Positions 22,601 through 32,532 are shown, counted from the stretch's first letter. The stretch is 64,000 bases of DNA from Colias croceus (GCF_905220415.1 NC_059542.1:6262001-6326000), one strand, 5' to 3'. The notes: generated from the sequence alone by a model not told the origin. Numbers and translations: made by a program.

Positions 22601-24159
22601 TAAATATGTTTGGGAGAGTTACGTTATTCAGATGGTTAATTATAGATGATAGCTTTTTAGAGGATTTCAGTTTGGGTATATAAGGCCGGGTTGTTGGGTT
22701 CGAATCTTTAAATTTATTATAAGTTTCTGCATACATGTCCTCTAATTGTTGTGCGAGTTCCAGAGTTAAACATGGCGGGTCGTCTGTTATTTGCATTGGA
22801 TTTGTGATATCATCGTTTGTGGTGGTTTGTGTTGATTGCAAAGTTTGGTGTTCGTTGTGTATTTGTGATGGGTGAATTGTAGAAACTGAAATATTTTCAT
22901 CTATATGTTGTGATTGTAAAGCTGAGGTATTTAATTCGTTTCTTACTTCTTTTCTAATTCTATTTAATCTATCATTGGACAAGAGGTGATTATTGACAAT
23001 AGACCTGCGTTGGTCAGCTATTCTTTGTACTGAAAGGTGTGCTATTGAAGGGCATTTAGTAATTATATCCTGATGCAGTAAAGGTCTGTAAGTAGTTAAA
23101 TCGGTTTCAAGGTTTGTGAGTCGGTAGTAACTTCTCATTATGGTTTCGTTAAGATTATCTGACCATCTGATCCTGCCCTGTTGGGTGTGCTCTGTAGCCG
23201 CGTTCACTTCTGCGGACGTAGGGTTTTGTAATAGAATTCTAATTTCTTCCTTGATATTATTAATTTCTTGTTTTGTAAGAAAGTTGCGTTGAACAATAGC
23301 ACGACGTTGATCTCCTATTCTTTGTTTTCCTACGTTCATTTCAGGATATTCCGCAGTAAAACGTGCATGTAATGGTGTCAGGTACGTTCTTGTGTTTGAT
23401 TCTAAGTTTGTGAGGATGAAATAGTGGCGCATGATGAAAATGTTCATTTCTTTGGTCCACGTTTTACGTGTGCGCCTTCCATCTGGGGCGGGTGCAGTAA
23501 CTTTAGCTGAGGTAGCCTCCTGCACAACATCCCCAATGGATTGTAATGAAGATGAAGGTGATACATTGGATGAGCTTGATTCTTGATAATGGAGCAATGA
23601 GAGTGGTGATGATGGTATTGATGAAAACAATGACGAAGGTGAAGAACATGATATTGATTCTACAGGTTGGGTTGTCGCGGTTGGACAAGAGACAATTGGC
23701 GATACGGTGCCCCCCCCAGAATACGAGGGGCAGCCCGAGCTCATCGGCTCGGGGTGGGATTCTCCATCGCGGTTAGCTTTGGTACCCGCCTGGGGTAATA
23801 CTCTATTTCTAAGGCGCATCGCATATTATCTAACGAGATAATTAATGTGGTATGGGTAAGAGTAGAATAGTGAATTATGACATTAGAAGGAACAAGTAAA
23901 GAGAGAGAGTAAAGAAATAAAGTGAAAGAAAAGAGTATGGGAAGAGTAGTGAAATAACAGGAAGAAGGAAGGGAAAGAAGAAGTGAGAAAAGACCGTATT
24001 TTTAGCATGTGACTGGGCTAAAAACATTGGTTGTACCTCTTTTAGTCTGACCTCTCCCCCTAGACCTGTCCAGCATGAGTAGCTCTGCTGGCATAGCTCT
24101 AGTGCTCATTGAGGCACACAAGCCCCTCCACGACGGCAACGTAGAGATACGTCGGGGGG
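19672..24159 (-). mobile_element. Dong/R4-type non-LTR retrotransposon, apparently intact
   Basis: Minus-strand element of about 4.5 kb flanked on both sides by TAA microsatellite (19654-19671 and 24160-24172). Insertion into TAA repeats is the known habit of the silkworm element Dong. It has a short 3' UTR (19672-19757), one long uninterrupted ORF and a 5' UTR of about 340 nt. The GC-richer 5' end is unlike its surroundings. It is nested within an older LINE. Confidence 0.85.
19758..23819 (-). CDS. Dong/R4-like reverse transcriptase with restriction-like endonuclease
   Basis: Single 1353-aa ORF without stops. The N-terminus (1-110) is Ser/Pro-rich. Residues 121-192 and 219-292 are two copies of one ~72-aa module (W...IMR.Y..LTNLE...Q RI.DQRR.IV), probably DNA-binding. 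The reverse transcriptase spans about 600-900, with KAFDSIPHSW, GIFQGDALSPLWF and a catalytic YMDD at 860-863 (the usual A of YADD is M). The C-terminus holds a CCHC-type finger (C1162, C1165, H1174, C1179) and a restriction-like endonuclease with RPD at 1247-1249 and D1264 (YLIDVAIP). This order (RT, CCHC, RLE; no APE domain) defines the R2/R4 class; the TAA flanks favour R4/Dong. Integrity of every motif suggests recent activity. Confidence 0.9.
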   Translation of the reverse strand: MRLRNRVLPQAGTKANRDGESHPEPMSSGCPSYSGGGTVSPIVSCPTATTQPVESISCSSPSSLFSSIPSSPLSLLHYQESSSSNVSPSSSLQSIGDVVQEATSAKVTAPAPDGRRTRKTWTKEMNIFIMRHYFILTNLESNTRTYLTPLHARFTAEYPEMNVGKQRIGDQRRAIVQRNFLTKQEINNIKEEIRILLQNPTSAEVNAATEHTQQGRIRWSDNLNETIMRSYYRLTNLETDLTTYRPLLHQDIITKCPSIAHLSVQRIADQRRSIVNNHLLSNDRLNRIRKEVRNELNTSALQSQHIDENISVSTIHPSQIHNEHQTLQSTQTTTNDDITNPMQITDDPPCLTLELAQQLEDMYAETYNKFKDSNPTTRPYIPKLKSSKKLSSIINHLNNVTLPNIFTPDTSFNIIQTSIYCAAYTSAKFYGARIRDTSLNTIKPQAPWWQRRLEDRISDLRANIGRLTEYARGIRSPALEKHLSKIKQKYKIHTQHETQNTDIAHFLDTLKQKLNALANRLKRYKLTTLRKTQNKQFCNSEKLFYRKLTQHQSQQENSATLPTPESLKAFWSNIWSNQIEHQHNHWIEEDKERLKDTPEMKFEQIHLDLFKNVIAKTHNWKATGTDNIHNFWYKKLTSTHELLLKHINTFISSPDTMPQYITQGITYMLPKDPSDTSNPAKYRPITCLQNIYKIITSALSETIHRHIQEHNILSEEQKGCRKNSQGCKEQLTIDAVVSKLALKQKRSIYTMYIDYKKAFDSIPHSWLLYILKHYKINPIIIHFLKNTMLNWYTKLKICNFDKTTETDFIPIRRGIFQGDALSPLWFCLALNPLSHMLNKNNIGFKITHNTENITLSHLMYMDDIKLFAGTLNEIHTLVDITQIFSKDVCMEFGIDKCKIQSINRGVIEHNVYQLANHDTIETVDPAEGYKYLGYYQSQEIHHKDTKKLLQDNFRQRLHKILHTHLNAKNTIEAINTFAIPVLTYSFGIIRWTKSELATLQRIINTTMTKHRKHHPRACIQRLTLPKIEGGRGIIDITNLHNKQITLLRAFFHNRSHQSRLHQVICQADTYTPLTLSDFNKQINIITKQEKIDLWTQKSLHGRHRLDLTNPIVDKVASNAWLKRGELFPETEGFMLAIQDQIIDTKNYRKYIIRDSSSRSDHCRHCHKQPETIQHITGACSSITQTDYKHRHDQVAAIIHQTLAYKYQLITEKVPYYKYTPQIILDTADFKIYWDRTILTDKTIHHNRPDITLHDKKNKTVYLIDVAIPNTHNLNTTHTSKLTKYTDLTIELKSQWQVNTVKTIPIIISSTGVIPKTLHASLKILNLHPLTFILLQKAVILNTCRIVRKFLSID

Positions 24160-24374
24160 TTATTATTATTATTTTTTTCTTTTTCTCTCGACCTACCTTT
24201 ACAACTTAATTGAGCTGATTACCTTCTGCCCTGGTTGCCTGGAAGAGATCACTACTAAGTGATAAGGCCGCCAAATACACTAAACTGCTCCTTGCTTTTA
24301 TTTTTGTATGTTCTAGTATGTAAGTCTGTTTAGTTGTATTAAAGAGTAAAATAAATAATAAATAAATAAATAGA

Positions 24375-25465
24375 CGACTTCACCAAATCGAATAATTATA
24401 TATTTTATGTGTCCGTTATATTTTTTCAGATTTGTATGAGGAAATGAAATAAAATCTTAAAAAATAATCCCGGTAGATACCGGGATGGAAATGAAGTAAA
24501 CAGGTTATTTGTAATATCAAAAAAGGAGGAAGTGCCCAATTCAATTGTATTAATTATTTAGGCTTTGTAGTTTGTACCACGGAGCTCCCGTTTTGGTAAA
24601 CTGATTATGATGATTCTTTTCTTATTTATCCAATTCAAAGCATTGAAAGGCAGTTTAGTTTTTAGTTAAACAATAATTATGATTAATGTAATGTTTAATC
24701 GAGTGGGTAATTATTGAATTATAAATATTTTATATAATTTATTTTCTTTTCAACTAGCTTTCCGTCCGCGGCTTCGCTCGAAAAACCCGCAAACTTCCTG
24801 TAACCGTACGATTTCCGGCATCTTATTTCATATCCTTTCATGTCAGAAACTATATTTGTACCAAATTTCATTAAAATCGGTTCAGGCACATATAGAGTTT
24901 CGCATTTTAAATATTAATTGGAATGGAAAAGGAGAATATTTCAATTAAAGCTAATTGTAACAAAAATAAAAAATAATGTCATTGACTACTTAAGTACTTA
25001 CCGAACTTATTCGGGCAAAATCTGAATGTCCGAGAACGCCTTCAAAATAAATGATGCTATATTAAATAAAAGCAAATATTGCTCTTCAAAAATTTACTTG
25101 TAGTAAATTGTATTGTTCCTTGAATAATAGGTAAGAAATAAACATTAGTACCTATTAACTTAGTACTAAATGATTGTTTTATACCATGGTAATAATTTGC
25201 TTCGTTAGTTACGATAATTAATAATTATTATTGTTATCGCATATTTGGATTAACTTACAGCTGGTAGAAATATATTCAAGTCTCCTAAGATATTTAAAAG
25301 TTTATTATGTTAATTTGGGCTGCTTTTGTAAGTTACATAATATAATTATATGATAATACTCACAATGTAAAATCAAATATTGCTCTTCAGTATTGTTAAT
25401 TAATAAATAGTGTTTAGATTTTTCACCGCGTTTTACAAAAGGAGAGAAGTTTTCAATTAGAAGAA
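24375..25465. other. gene-free stretch with one Helitron-like copy
   Basis: AT-rich sequence between the LINE tail and the plus-strand secreted-protein candidate. Apart from the Helitron-like copy at 24754-24922 nothing is recognised. Confidence 0.35.
24754..24922 (-). mobile_element. Helitron-like non-autonomous copy, degenerate
   Basis: On the plus strand it opens CTAGCTTTCCGTCCGCGGCT, the reverse of the usual 3' end (AGCCGCGG...GGAAAGCTAG). The opposite end is degenerate (around GCGAAAC on the minus strand). The CTAG terminus is at 24754-24757. Confidence 0.55.
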
Positions 25466-25466
25466 T

Positions 25467-25503
25467 ATTTTAAGAGCATCTTTCAGTGATAAATTATCAA
25501 AAT
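25467..25503 (+). promoter_or_regulatory. candidate core promoter
   Basis: ATATTTTAAG (about 25468) precedes TTTCAGTG (25482-25489), an arthropod TCAGT-type initiator, by a spacing that suits a TATA/Inr pair. An ATGG in good context (TCAAAATGG) starts at 25501. Confidence 0.35.
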
Positions 25504-27168
25504 GGGTTACATAAAATCTATAGTGGCTAATATAGGAAGTTTTTATTATTCTGTAGATTGTGTATTTCTATCCGTCCACCACAGCTTAAAATTATGAAAT
25601 TCATAGGTAATTACTTAGGCTGGTTGCAGAGCTTGACCGACCGTCAGTGCGTACCGTCGATCCTGACGATACGCATCAACAATTGTATGACCATGACACT
25701 AATGCGCATGTCAATACGCGTGCGTATGGTCGGTCTAGCTATGAACGGTTTTATGAATTTCCATACATATGACAAGCGCAACTGACGTACGCACTGATGG
25801 TCGGTCAAGCTCTGCAACCAGCCTTACTTGACGGTGAAATATGCTATCAAATTTAATATGTACCTAGCATACTAGCGCCATGTAATGCCTGCTACTCACG
25901 TACTCGTCGCAGGGGCGATATTGGTACAATCTAGATTTGTCAGCGGTCGGAGCAATGTCAGTTCTTCTCTAAATTGCCCCTGCTTGCCTATACACGTCAT
26001 CACAATTAAGAGCCAAATAAGGGTCCAATTCCAATAGTGCCCCTGCTTCAGGTACGTGAGTAGCCTTTCTTAGAAAATCTGTCACTTATATCTCAATTAA
26101 AATTTAATTTACAGATCTTTTTAACATCTGCTGGTTTCAGTTGTGCAACCGACAATTTCACAACAACATCTGAACGTATAGTAGCTAATACTAAAGCTGA
26201 TATAGGGTAAATAAAAATATTATTATTTCTTCGTAATTAAATACATAAACACATTTAAAAGTTCCAAGAAATGAAAGGCGAAATATGAATCAATTCAATA
26301 TGTTGTTACATGTTTACAATTATTAAATACTGTGTAAACATGACTGTAACCTAATTAAGTATAGGTACTATTATTAAGTAGGGGACTAAATGTTTTCCCA
26401 ATAACATAATATGTTTGGGCGGAAATGTAGCTCAAAATGTTAAAATAAAACAACGTAGAGGAAGGGATCAGAGGAAGGCAAATAATTTTTAATAAATTTA
26501 ATGCCTAATGAAGTACACTCAAATAAAATAAAAATAAGATTACAATTATTAATACAAACAAATATGTTTTACTTACAATATTCAGTATCACTACTTGTAG
26601 GTATATGATCTATAGTTATAGCACTTAATGGCATATGTAAATAAACAGATTCATTTCATAAATCTACAAATTATAATATGTTCTATGGTCAAAATACACC
26701 TACACAATTTTTTAATCCGCTTCCGTGTTATTTGAGGCTATAATATTATCTGTAATATTATTTTATATGATTTCATATCTAACTAATCAGAATGACCATA
26801 ATTTCAGAATAAATTACCATTATATATTAAAAGTTAATTATAATATTTATTTTAATATTAATATAAAATATTTTCTATTTACATTGATACGGTTTCACTA
26901 TAGCAAAACCTCGGTAATTGAATTCAAAAATACATCAAACCCCGTACAGAAGGTGAAACGCAAGACAGTTTTAATTATAAATAGTGACGCTGCACTAAGA
27001 ACTCGGTACCCTAAAAAAACTTCAAGTTTATTGTACCAGGATTACGATGATGATGGGAAATTATTAAACTCATATTACATGTACAACCTTCAAGACGTTG
27101 CGGAATTCTTCAGAGTTTTCCTTGATACACAAATTTGTCATGTAACATGTAAAAATATGGAAAAATAA
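25501..27168 (+). CDS. unrecognised secreted protein, 3 exons (exon 1 uncertain)
   Basis: Exon 2 is 26115-26206 (IFLTSAGFSCATDNFTTTSE...KADI) and exon 3 is 26904-27168 (KTSVIEFKNTSNPV... to KNMEK and TAA). Both are bounded by AG and GT and meet in the same frame (GG|C, Gly). Exon 1 probably starts at ATG 25501 (MGYIKSI), but two weak donors are possible: GTGGCT after codon 7 or GTAGAT after codon 17; both keep frame and both make a hydrophobic leader. The mature part is about 110 aa with basic and acidic patches (YQDYDDDGK) and the cysteines CHVTC near the end. No family was recognised. AATAAA overlaps the stop. It is the only host gene here on the plus strand. The first intron would contain two MITEs. 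Confidence 0.4.
25617..25824. mobile_element. 208-bp MITE with ~35-bp terminal inverted repeats
   Basis: Left end AGGCTGGTTGCAGAGCTTGA and right end its complement, pairing for about 35 nt (through CGTCAGTGCGTAC). Direct repeats TACTT lie at 25612-25616 and 25825-25829, a 5-bp target duplication if the ends are placed there. No coding capacity. Confidence 0.75.
25891..26064. mobile_element. 174-bp MITE with terminal inverted repeats
   Basis: GCTACTCACGTAC...GCAGGGGC at the left is repeated inverted at the right (GCCCCTGC...GTACGTGAGTAGC). No clear target duplication. It lies just upstream of the acceptor at 26115. Confidence 0.65.
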
Positions 27169-27393
27169 ACTATTTGTTTTTTGCTTTGCGTTTGATCTTG
27201 CACGAGCATTAGTTATTGATATATTACAAAAAAAATAAATTATCGAAATTGAAGACCTTTTAATGGATTTAGACGCGTCAGTCTATGATCACGTTCGCTG
27301 TAAAGCCTTTGAAAAAAACGGGATGAATAATAATAATTCGCGTTGAGAATCTGCTTTAAAGTCTTTCGTTTTTAAATAAACTATTTTTGTTTT

Positions 27394-28462
27394 TTAACCC
27401 AGCAATGAAGCAACCACTTGTGGTGAAATCCTATTTGAGATAGTATCATCAAAGTCTTCGGTTGTTGTCTGTAAAACAAAAATTAATTAAATAATAATTT
27501 TCTTATAAGATGTGTATATAAAGCCAAAAACTGTTATAATTTTATTAAACATACTCAATAAAGCATTTAATAAACAAACGAACGAATAGTACTTACATTT
27601 TTTTTATTTGATTATTTTTTAGTTGATGTAGAATAATTGTTAATAATTATTATAAAAAATATTGAGAAATTCTTAACCACGTGAATGTAAAAAAATAAAT
27701 ATAGATTTCATAACAAAATACATACCCAAATATCAGTAGAGGTATCTGTATCTGTAGTAGTATCTGTTTGTGTGGTAGTTTCTATTCTAATATCCGTTGA
27801 TGAAGATGTGTCATCATTGAGGGTATTTTCCGTAAGCTGAGGAGTATCAGCCGTAGTGTGATGATAATAATTATTTATATTCGTTGTTTCTGAACCCTTT
27901 GTTTGGAATGGTTCTTGTACCGGAACGACCGAGTGTTCTTTGTATGGTTTCCTTCCAAAACCAAGGATTGATGGAGCACTGTAATAGTAATTTTAAACGT
28001 TGTTTAAAGTTAAATACCTCTTCTTTCTTTTCTTTTAGTTTCCAGATTTTATTGGTTATTTTTAATTTTTAATTTTCAATTAATATTATTATGTAGTAGA
28101 TACCAGATATCTACACCAAAATCTAAATGCAATTATGTTTTACAAGGGTATTTGTGCAGACAATGTCTAATGCAACAAAACAAACTTTAATTTAAGAAAG
28201 CTTCATTGTATGATACAAAATTGTACTTACAGAAATTGTTTGGGAAAGTTTGGCACATTTCCTATTTGGTATTTAATGACTGGAATGGACAAATGAGCGT
28301 CTCCAGATAGTTTAAATTTCATAGGCAGAAAATGTGAACGGCATGTCACAATAGCAAGGATGGCAATTAATCCAATAACAACCTAAAAATAAGATACATT
28401 GTTAGTTAATAGTACAAAGAAACCATATAAATTCATTTGGCACTTACCTTTATCGTTGCCAT
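27394..28462 (-). CDS. secreted Thr-rich protein with cuticle-type tail, lacking the RR domain
   Basis: Four exons: 28448-28462 (MATIK), 28231-28382, 27726-27978 and 27394-27468, all with consensus splice sites and compatible phases; product 164 aa. Residues 1 to about 19 are a signal peptide (VVIGLIAILAIVTC). Residues 20-60 are a basic/hydrophobic segment (KYQIGNVPNFPKQF). Residues 85-145 are Thr/Asp-rich (TTTQTDTTTDTDTST). The last residues are SPQVVASLLG, closely matching the tail of neighbouring RR-1 proteins (AVPSAVVASLLG). The short first exon and signal-peptide second exon also follow the cluster's plan, but no chitin-binding consensus is present. It may be a cuticle-gene relative that lost the RR domain, or an unrelated extracellular protein that converged on the tail. 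Function is unknown; extracellular location is likely. Confidence 0.7.
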
Positions 28463-29195
28463 GTTATATTAATCCTATTCAAAACATTAATATTACCATC
28501 AAAATATTACTAGATTATTAATAATAGATTACTTTTCCGTTCTTAATTTAGGTAGAGAATATTATTATTGTGTTGTTTCCTGTATACTTTGTGAATCGTG
28601 AGTGAGCTTTAACTGTAGATCTCTGTGGATCTCTACGATTCTAAGAATTAATTATATGTTGGCCTTATGTTTTGGTATTCCGCATTGAGAAAAATAAACC
28701 ATTATTTATTATTATTACTTACATACAAAAACTATGATATCTTAAAATAGTTCCGATTCTGACTGATTTTTTGATTCTATGACATCCTATCCGAAATATC
28801 GTTTTCTTATTATTTTTATTAGTTTTATAATAAGTACCCGACTTTAGGCTATCAGTTTAAATATTTTGTTGAAATGTGTTACTATTAGGTATTAGAAAAT
28901 TACATGTAAAATAAGATGTTTTATGACCTCAATAACCAGTATTGTACCTACGTTAAATGAATAAAAAAGTCGTTGTAGACGTTTAAAAAGAAAAGAAAAT
29001 GTGCAAACTTTATTTTTCTTTAAATTATATTTATAATTTATATCTTAAAAAAATATTATGGCGGCTGTCTACAGATGTTGTTTTAGTGTATTATATTTCC
29101 GTTTCGTCAACCATCCAACGACTAACGAGGTAATGAAACAAGCAAGGAAAGAAATTAACATTCATAGAAAAACCTTTTTCACTCATTAGGTACCA

Positions 29196-29314
29196 TCTAT
29201 ACATATAATAAATCTGTAGAAGGGTCGATTCTGTACATTGAAAATATTGAAAAAATAACTAGCAGGGGGTGTTACTGGATCGATACCAAACCCAAATATG
29301 TGATTAAAAAAATT

Positions 29315-29351
<37 letters not shown>

Positions 29352-29677
29352 ATGTGAAGACATCACGTGAAAACTACCGGTTCGATTTCGATGAAACTTG
29401 GTATAATTATACCTTATTATCCTGGGCGTAAAATAGGATACTTTTTATCCTGGAAAAATATGTAGAAAAAAAATTAATCTCAATTTTTCAGTTATCCATA
29501 GACGTTGTTCTGTAGTAGGTACCGCGAACACACGTTGCGTATTATTTATAGACCTAGCCGTATTTGGGTCCAATAGATATTTATAAGATGTCATTGTCCG
29601 AGTTACTCAAAATGGAGAAATAAACCATCCACGCAAAGACCGACATCCGCGCGGACGGAGTCGCGGGCGGAAGCTAG
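29196..29677 (+). mobile_element. Helitron-like non-autonomous copy, 482 bp
   Basis: Begins TCTATACATATAATAAATCT after an A and ends GGGCGGAAGCTAG before a T. A GC hairpin (CCGCG...CGCGG) lies just inside the CTAG end. A (GTCT)n microsatellite lies near 29318-29352. Almost identical to 56321-56797; the microsatellite length is the main difference. Confidence 0.75.
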
Positions 29678-30569
29678 TTTTTAATAATATTAGGTATGTA
29701 TTAGAAAAGATCATAATATACAAGCTAATATTATAATTATTGTCTTTAAAATTTTACTTCCATACATTTTTCACTGTGATTAAAGTCTACCATTGTGAAT
29801 TACTAGTGATTTTGTACTGTTTAAATAAGGTTGCAATTCTAATGCTGTAAATCGTACAAAATTCAGAAAACATAACACCCTTATATTTAATTTAATACAC
29901 CGATCACATAGATTTCAGTCGTACTTGACCATTTGAGGTGTTTTTTTAAGTAATTTATAACATAATTGCGGAATTGTGGTATCAACAATAGTAGGTACTG
30001 GTTTTTTATCTACATTCTACATAAACAAATCGTTTAATGATGTATTTCCTTGCTCATATTGTCATTTATTCGTATAACTATTCAACAAGTTGTTGTATAT
30101 CTATATATATACGTATATATTATATCGTTGGTGTCTTATAAAGTTTAGTAAAAGTTAAGGCCTTAATTTTGAAAAAAGAGAAAATAAACAAAAAATAGTA
30201 GGTACTTATTCCTGATCAGTGTGGTGCTAAAAAGAGTCGCTACACAGCATGTGATGCACTTGATGTGAAGCGCTGATATTCAGTAGCTAATTGAATATTA
30301 AAAAAATTGCCTGTACCTATTATCGTGCAACCATTTAATTTTTTGGTATGTATCGTACATTGTGTTTATAGATATGTACCTACGTAAGTTATATCTAAGA
30401 CCAATGTTGAATAATGGCCAGTTTTCCTTAACAATTTAATCGTAGACTTAAGGTGTTGTTGCTTTAATAATAATGAGTACCTAATATTAATAGTATTTAT
30501 TAGTAACTATAAAATGGTTAAATCAAAAAGTATAGGTTCTTTATATGAAAATCAATATAAGGCGCTTTA

Positions 30570-30700
30570 AGCTTCGTAATCTTTTAGTGTAAACGAAAAC
30601 TCGCATTCAGTGTGGTTCAGTAAAAGAGCATTGCGTAGAATCTTTTCGAACGCACTTAGAACAACGAAAGAGTGCTTTTCGCCTGTATACTTATTTATAC
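30570..30700. repeat. dispersed repeat, also near 2.1 kb
   Basis: Carries TTAGTGTAAACGAAAACTCG and GCACTTAGAACAACGAAA...CGCCTGTATAC, matching patches of 2015-2200. Ends not defined. Confidence 0.4.
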
Positions 30701-30711
30701 TTTATGCCACC

Positions 30712-30785
30712 AATCATCATCATCATCATCATCATCAGCCTATATACGTTCCCACTGCTGGGACACGGGCCTCCTATGAGGGTAA
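30712..30785 (+). repeat. (CAT)n-led lepidopteran repeat fragment
   Basis: A run of ATC/CAT units is followed by CCCACTGCTGGGACACGGGC and CTCCTATGAGGG, a combination that recurs in moth and butterfly genomes at the ends of LINE-like repeats. Only a fragment is present. Confidence 0.5.
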
Positions 30786-31110
30786 TTTTTATTAAACTAC
30801 TACAAAATTAAAATTAATGTTAAAAGCTTGACCATTTATTTAAAAAATATGTTTATTGGATGGATAATTCAGCTGGATGTTTAGTATGGACTAGCAGAAC
30901 AACCTTTGCTAATCTGGATTAGTTGATGGGCTGGATAGTGGATAGATCGTATATTTTTATGATATTTATTAAATATATTTTAAAGACGAACCTTCGTAAA
31001 GAACCTTCCTGCTAGCTATTAGTTATTATTCTGTGCTATTGTATACTTTTCCACAAAATTATCACAGATCATAAAATGGTTAATAATATTAATTATTAGG
31101 TATATATTCT

Positions 31111-31332
31111 TCCCACTAATATTATAAATGCGAAAGTTTGTGAGGATGTGTATGTGTGTGTTTGTTATTCTTTCACGAAAATACTACTGAACCGATTATA
31201 GTGAAATTTTTTCACATATAGGATAACTTGGATTAACACATAGGTTAGGTTTCATACCGGAAATCCCACGGGAACAGGAACTATGCGGGTTTTTCTTTGA
31301 AAACGCGGGCAAAGTCGCGGGCGGAAAGTTAG
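31111..31332 (+). mobile_element. Helitron-like non-autonomous copy
   Basis: Starts TCCCACTAATATTATAAATG and ends GGGCGGAAAGTTAG (TTAG instead of CTAG, still CTRR-like) before a T. Internal GCGAAAGTTTGTGAGGATG is typical of this lepidopteran family. Confidence 0.65.
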
Positions 31333-31535
31333 TGTGATATAATTAATGTAACATATCCTTTAATCGAATCTATATTTCAACACTTTCATGAAAATAATAT
31401 TTTTTATTAAGTGTTATGAAATTAAAACTTAGAACTTAAACTTGGCGATTGATTTTGATAAATTATCAAATGAAACAAGGATATAAACAAAATATGGTAA
31501 TTTATTTGGCGACTAGGTTTAGGGTGTTTTGTTGA

Positions 31536-32532
31536 TCAGCCGACGAGGGACGCGATAACAGCAGACGGCACAGCACCACCAGGGCCTTGTTCTATTGAAG
31601 GTTGGAAGCCGTTCTCATCAGCGAGATAAGTAACAACGTACGTCACACCGTCCGGTCCCACCCACGCGTAAGAGCCCCTGACTGAGATCGCCTCGTCATC
31701 TTTACCAACATTCTTGAGTTCTCCTTGCTCTTCCTTCTTCGTGCCATCGCTTTGTTCCAAACTAAAACGAAAATTAGGGGATTATACAACGGTTACGTCG
31801 TTATGGAATACAAAATCCTATCTTTCTAATTTTCAAGACTCAAGCAGCAATTTTTTTATGTATAGGTAAGTGGCTCGTTTTTATAAACCTTTTGATTTGA
31901 TAAGTATATCAATGTTTCTGAGTCATTCAAACAAATTTTGATGTAGGAATTTGACTGTTTGGTTTGGTATGTAAAAATAATTTACATACCTACACCATAC
32001 AGTCTTTTTCTTTTAAAATCAATAAGGATAATATAAAAGGCATAATGTACATCAATCGTCAAGCAGTAGAATATTCGAAGTAAACTAGGTAACCCGACAG
32101 AAGTTTAAATGACCCTTCAATTTTGTATTGTACTTATTTAATTTTTTCATAAGATACTTCACCTGACAATAACAAATGCGACTGCAAAAGACCTATGGAA
32201 ATCGGTCTAGATTTTCGCGCGCGATTTCGTGACCAAGGGAAATAGGGGTTCCTTTTAATATAAACATTCAATCAATATAAATTGTAAATAATCTAAAACA
32301 TACGCATATCTGTACGAGCCAAGACCGTCGTTTTCAGTTTCAAGGCGAAGAATTTGAACTTCTTGTGGATTCGGGGCTCCTGGCTGACGTTGCGGTGCCG
32401 GAGCAGCCGAAACTAATGCCAAGAAACCAAGTACCACCAACTGAAATCCCACAAAAACCACAATTAATTCACAAACACTTTTCACATTCACAATCACACT
32501 ATGTATAAAGCCGTAATACTGACAAATTTCAT
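31536..32532 (-). CDS. RR-1 cuticular protein, 3 exons
   Basis: Exons 32524-32532 (MKF), 32304-32440 and 31536-31761; product 123 aa. The signal peptide spans about 1-16 (MKFLVVLGFLALVSAA), followed by a Pro/Gln-rich linker (PAPQRQPGAPNPQ) and EVQILRLETENDGLGSYRYA. The RR-1 domain follows, with EQSDGTKKEEQGEL, GSYAWVGPDG and YLADENGFQP, then the Gly-rich tail ending PSAVIASLVG. The first donor is GTCAGT, the second GTATGT. A TATA-like TATATAATA (complement of about 32608-32616) lies about 77 nt before the ATG, and a conserved upstream block is at 32705-32725. AATAAA follows the stop (complement of 31501-31506). Expected to bind chitin in the procuticle. Confidence 0.9.

Larger units (their letters stand above)
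19144..24374 (+). mobile_element. 5'-truncated LINE, interrupted by a Dong-like element
   Basis: The left part (19144-19653) carries the C-terminal RT-associated coding end plus the start of an AT-rich 3' UTR. The right part (24173-24374) carries the conserved 3' stem-loop (ATCACT-ACTA-AGTGAT at 24248-24263), AAGGCCGCC and an AAATAAAT tail. Together they reproduce the 3' organisation of the LINE at 7722-11345. The 4.5-kb Dong-like element sits in a TAA tract between them. This reconstruction is an inference from order and similarity. Confidence 0.6.
28463..31535. other. intergenic stretch with Helitron-like and other repeats
   Basis: No exon is supportable. Holds Helitron-like copies at 29196-29677 and 31111-31332, a repeat at 30570-30700 shared with 2.0 kb, and a (CAT)n-associated lepidopteran repeat at 30712-30785. 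Confidence 0.4.

Noticed and set aside
29317..29352. possible CRISPR-like or minisatellite array
   Set aside because: Simple (GTCT)n microsatellite inside a Helitron-like copy; no spacers.
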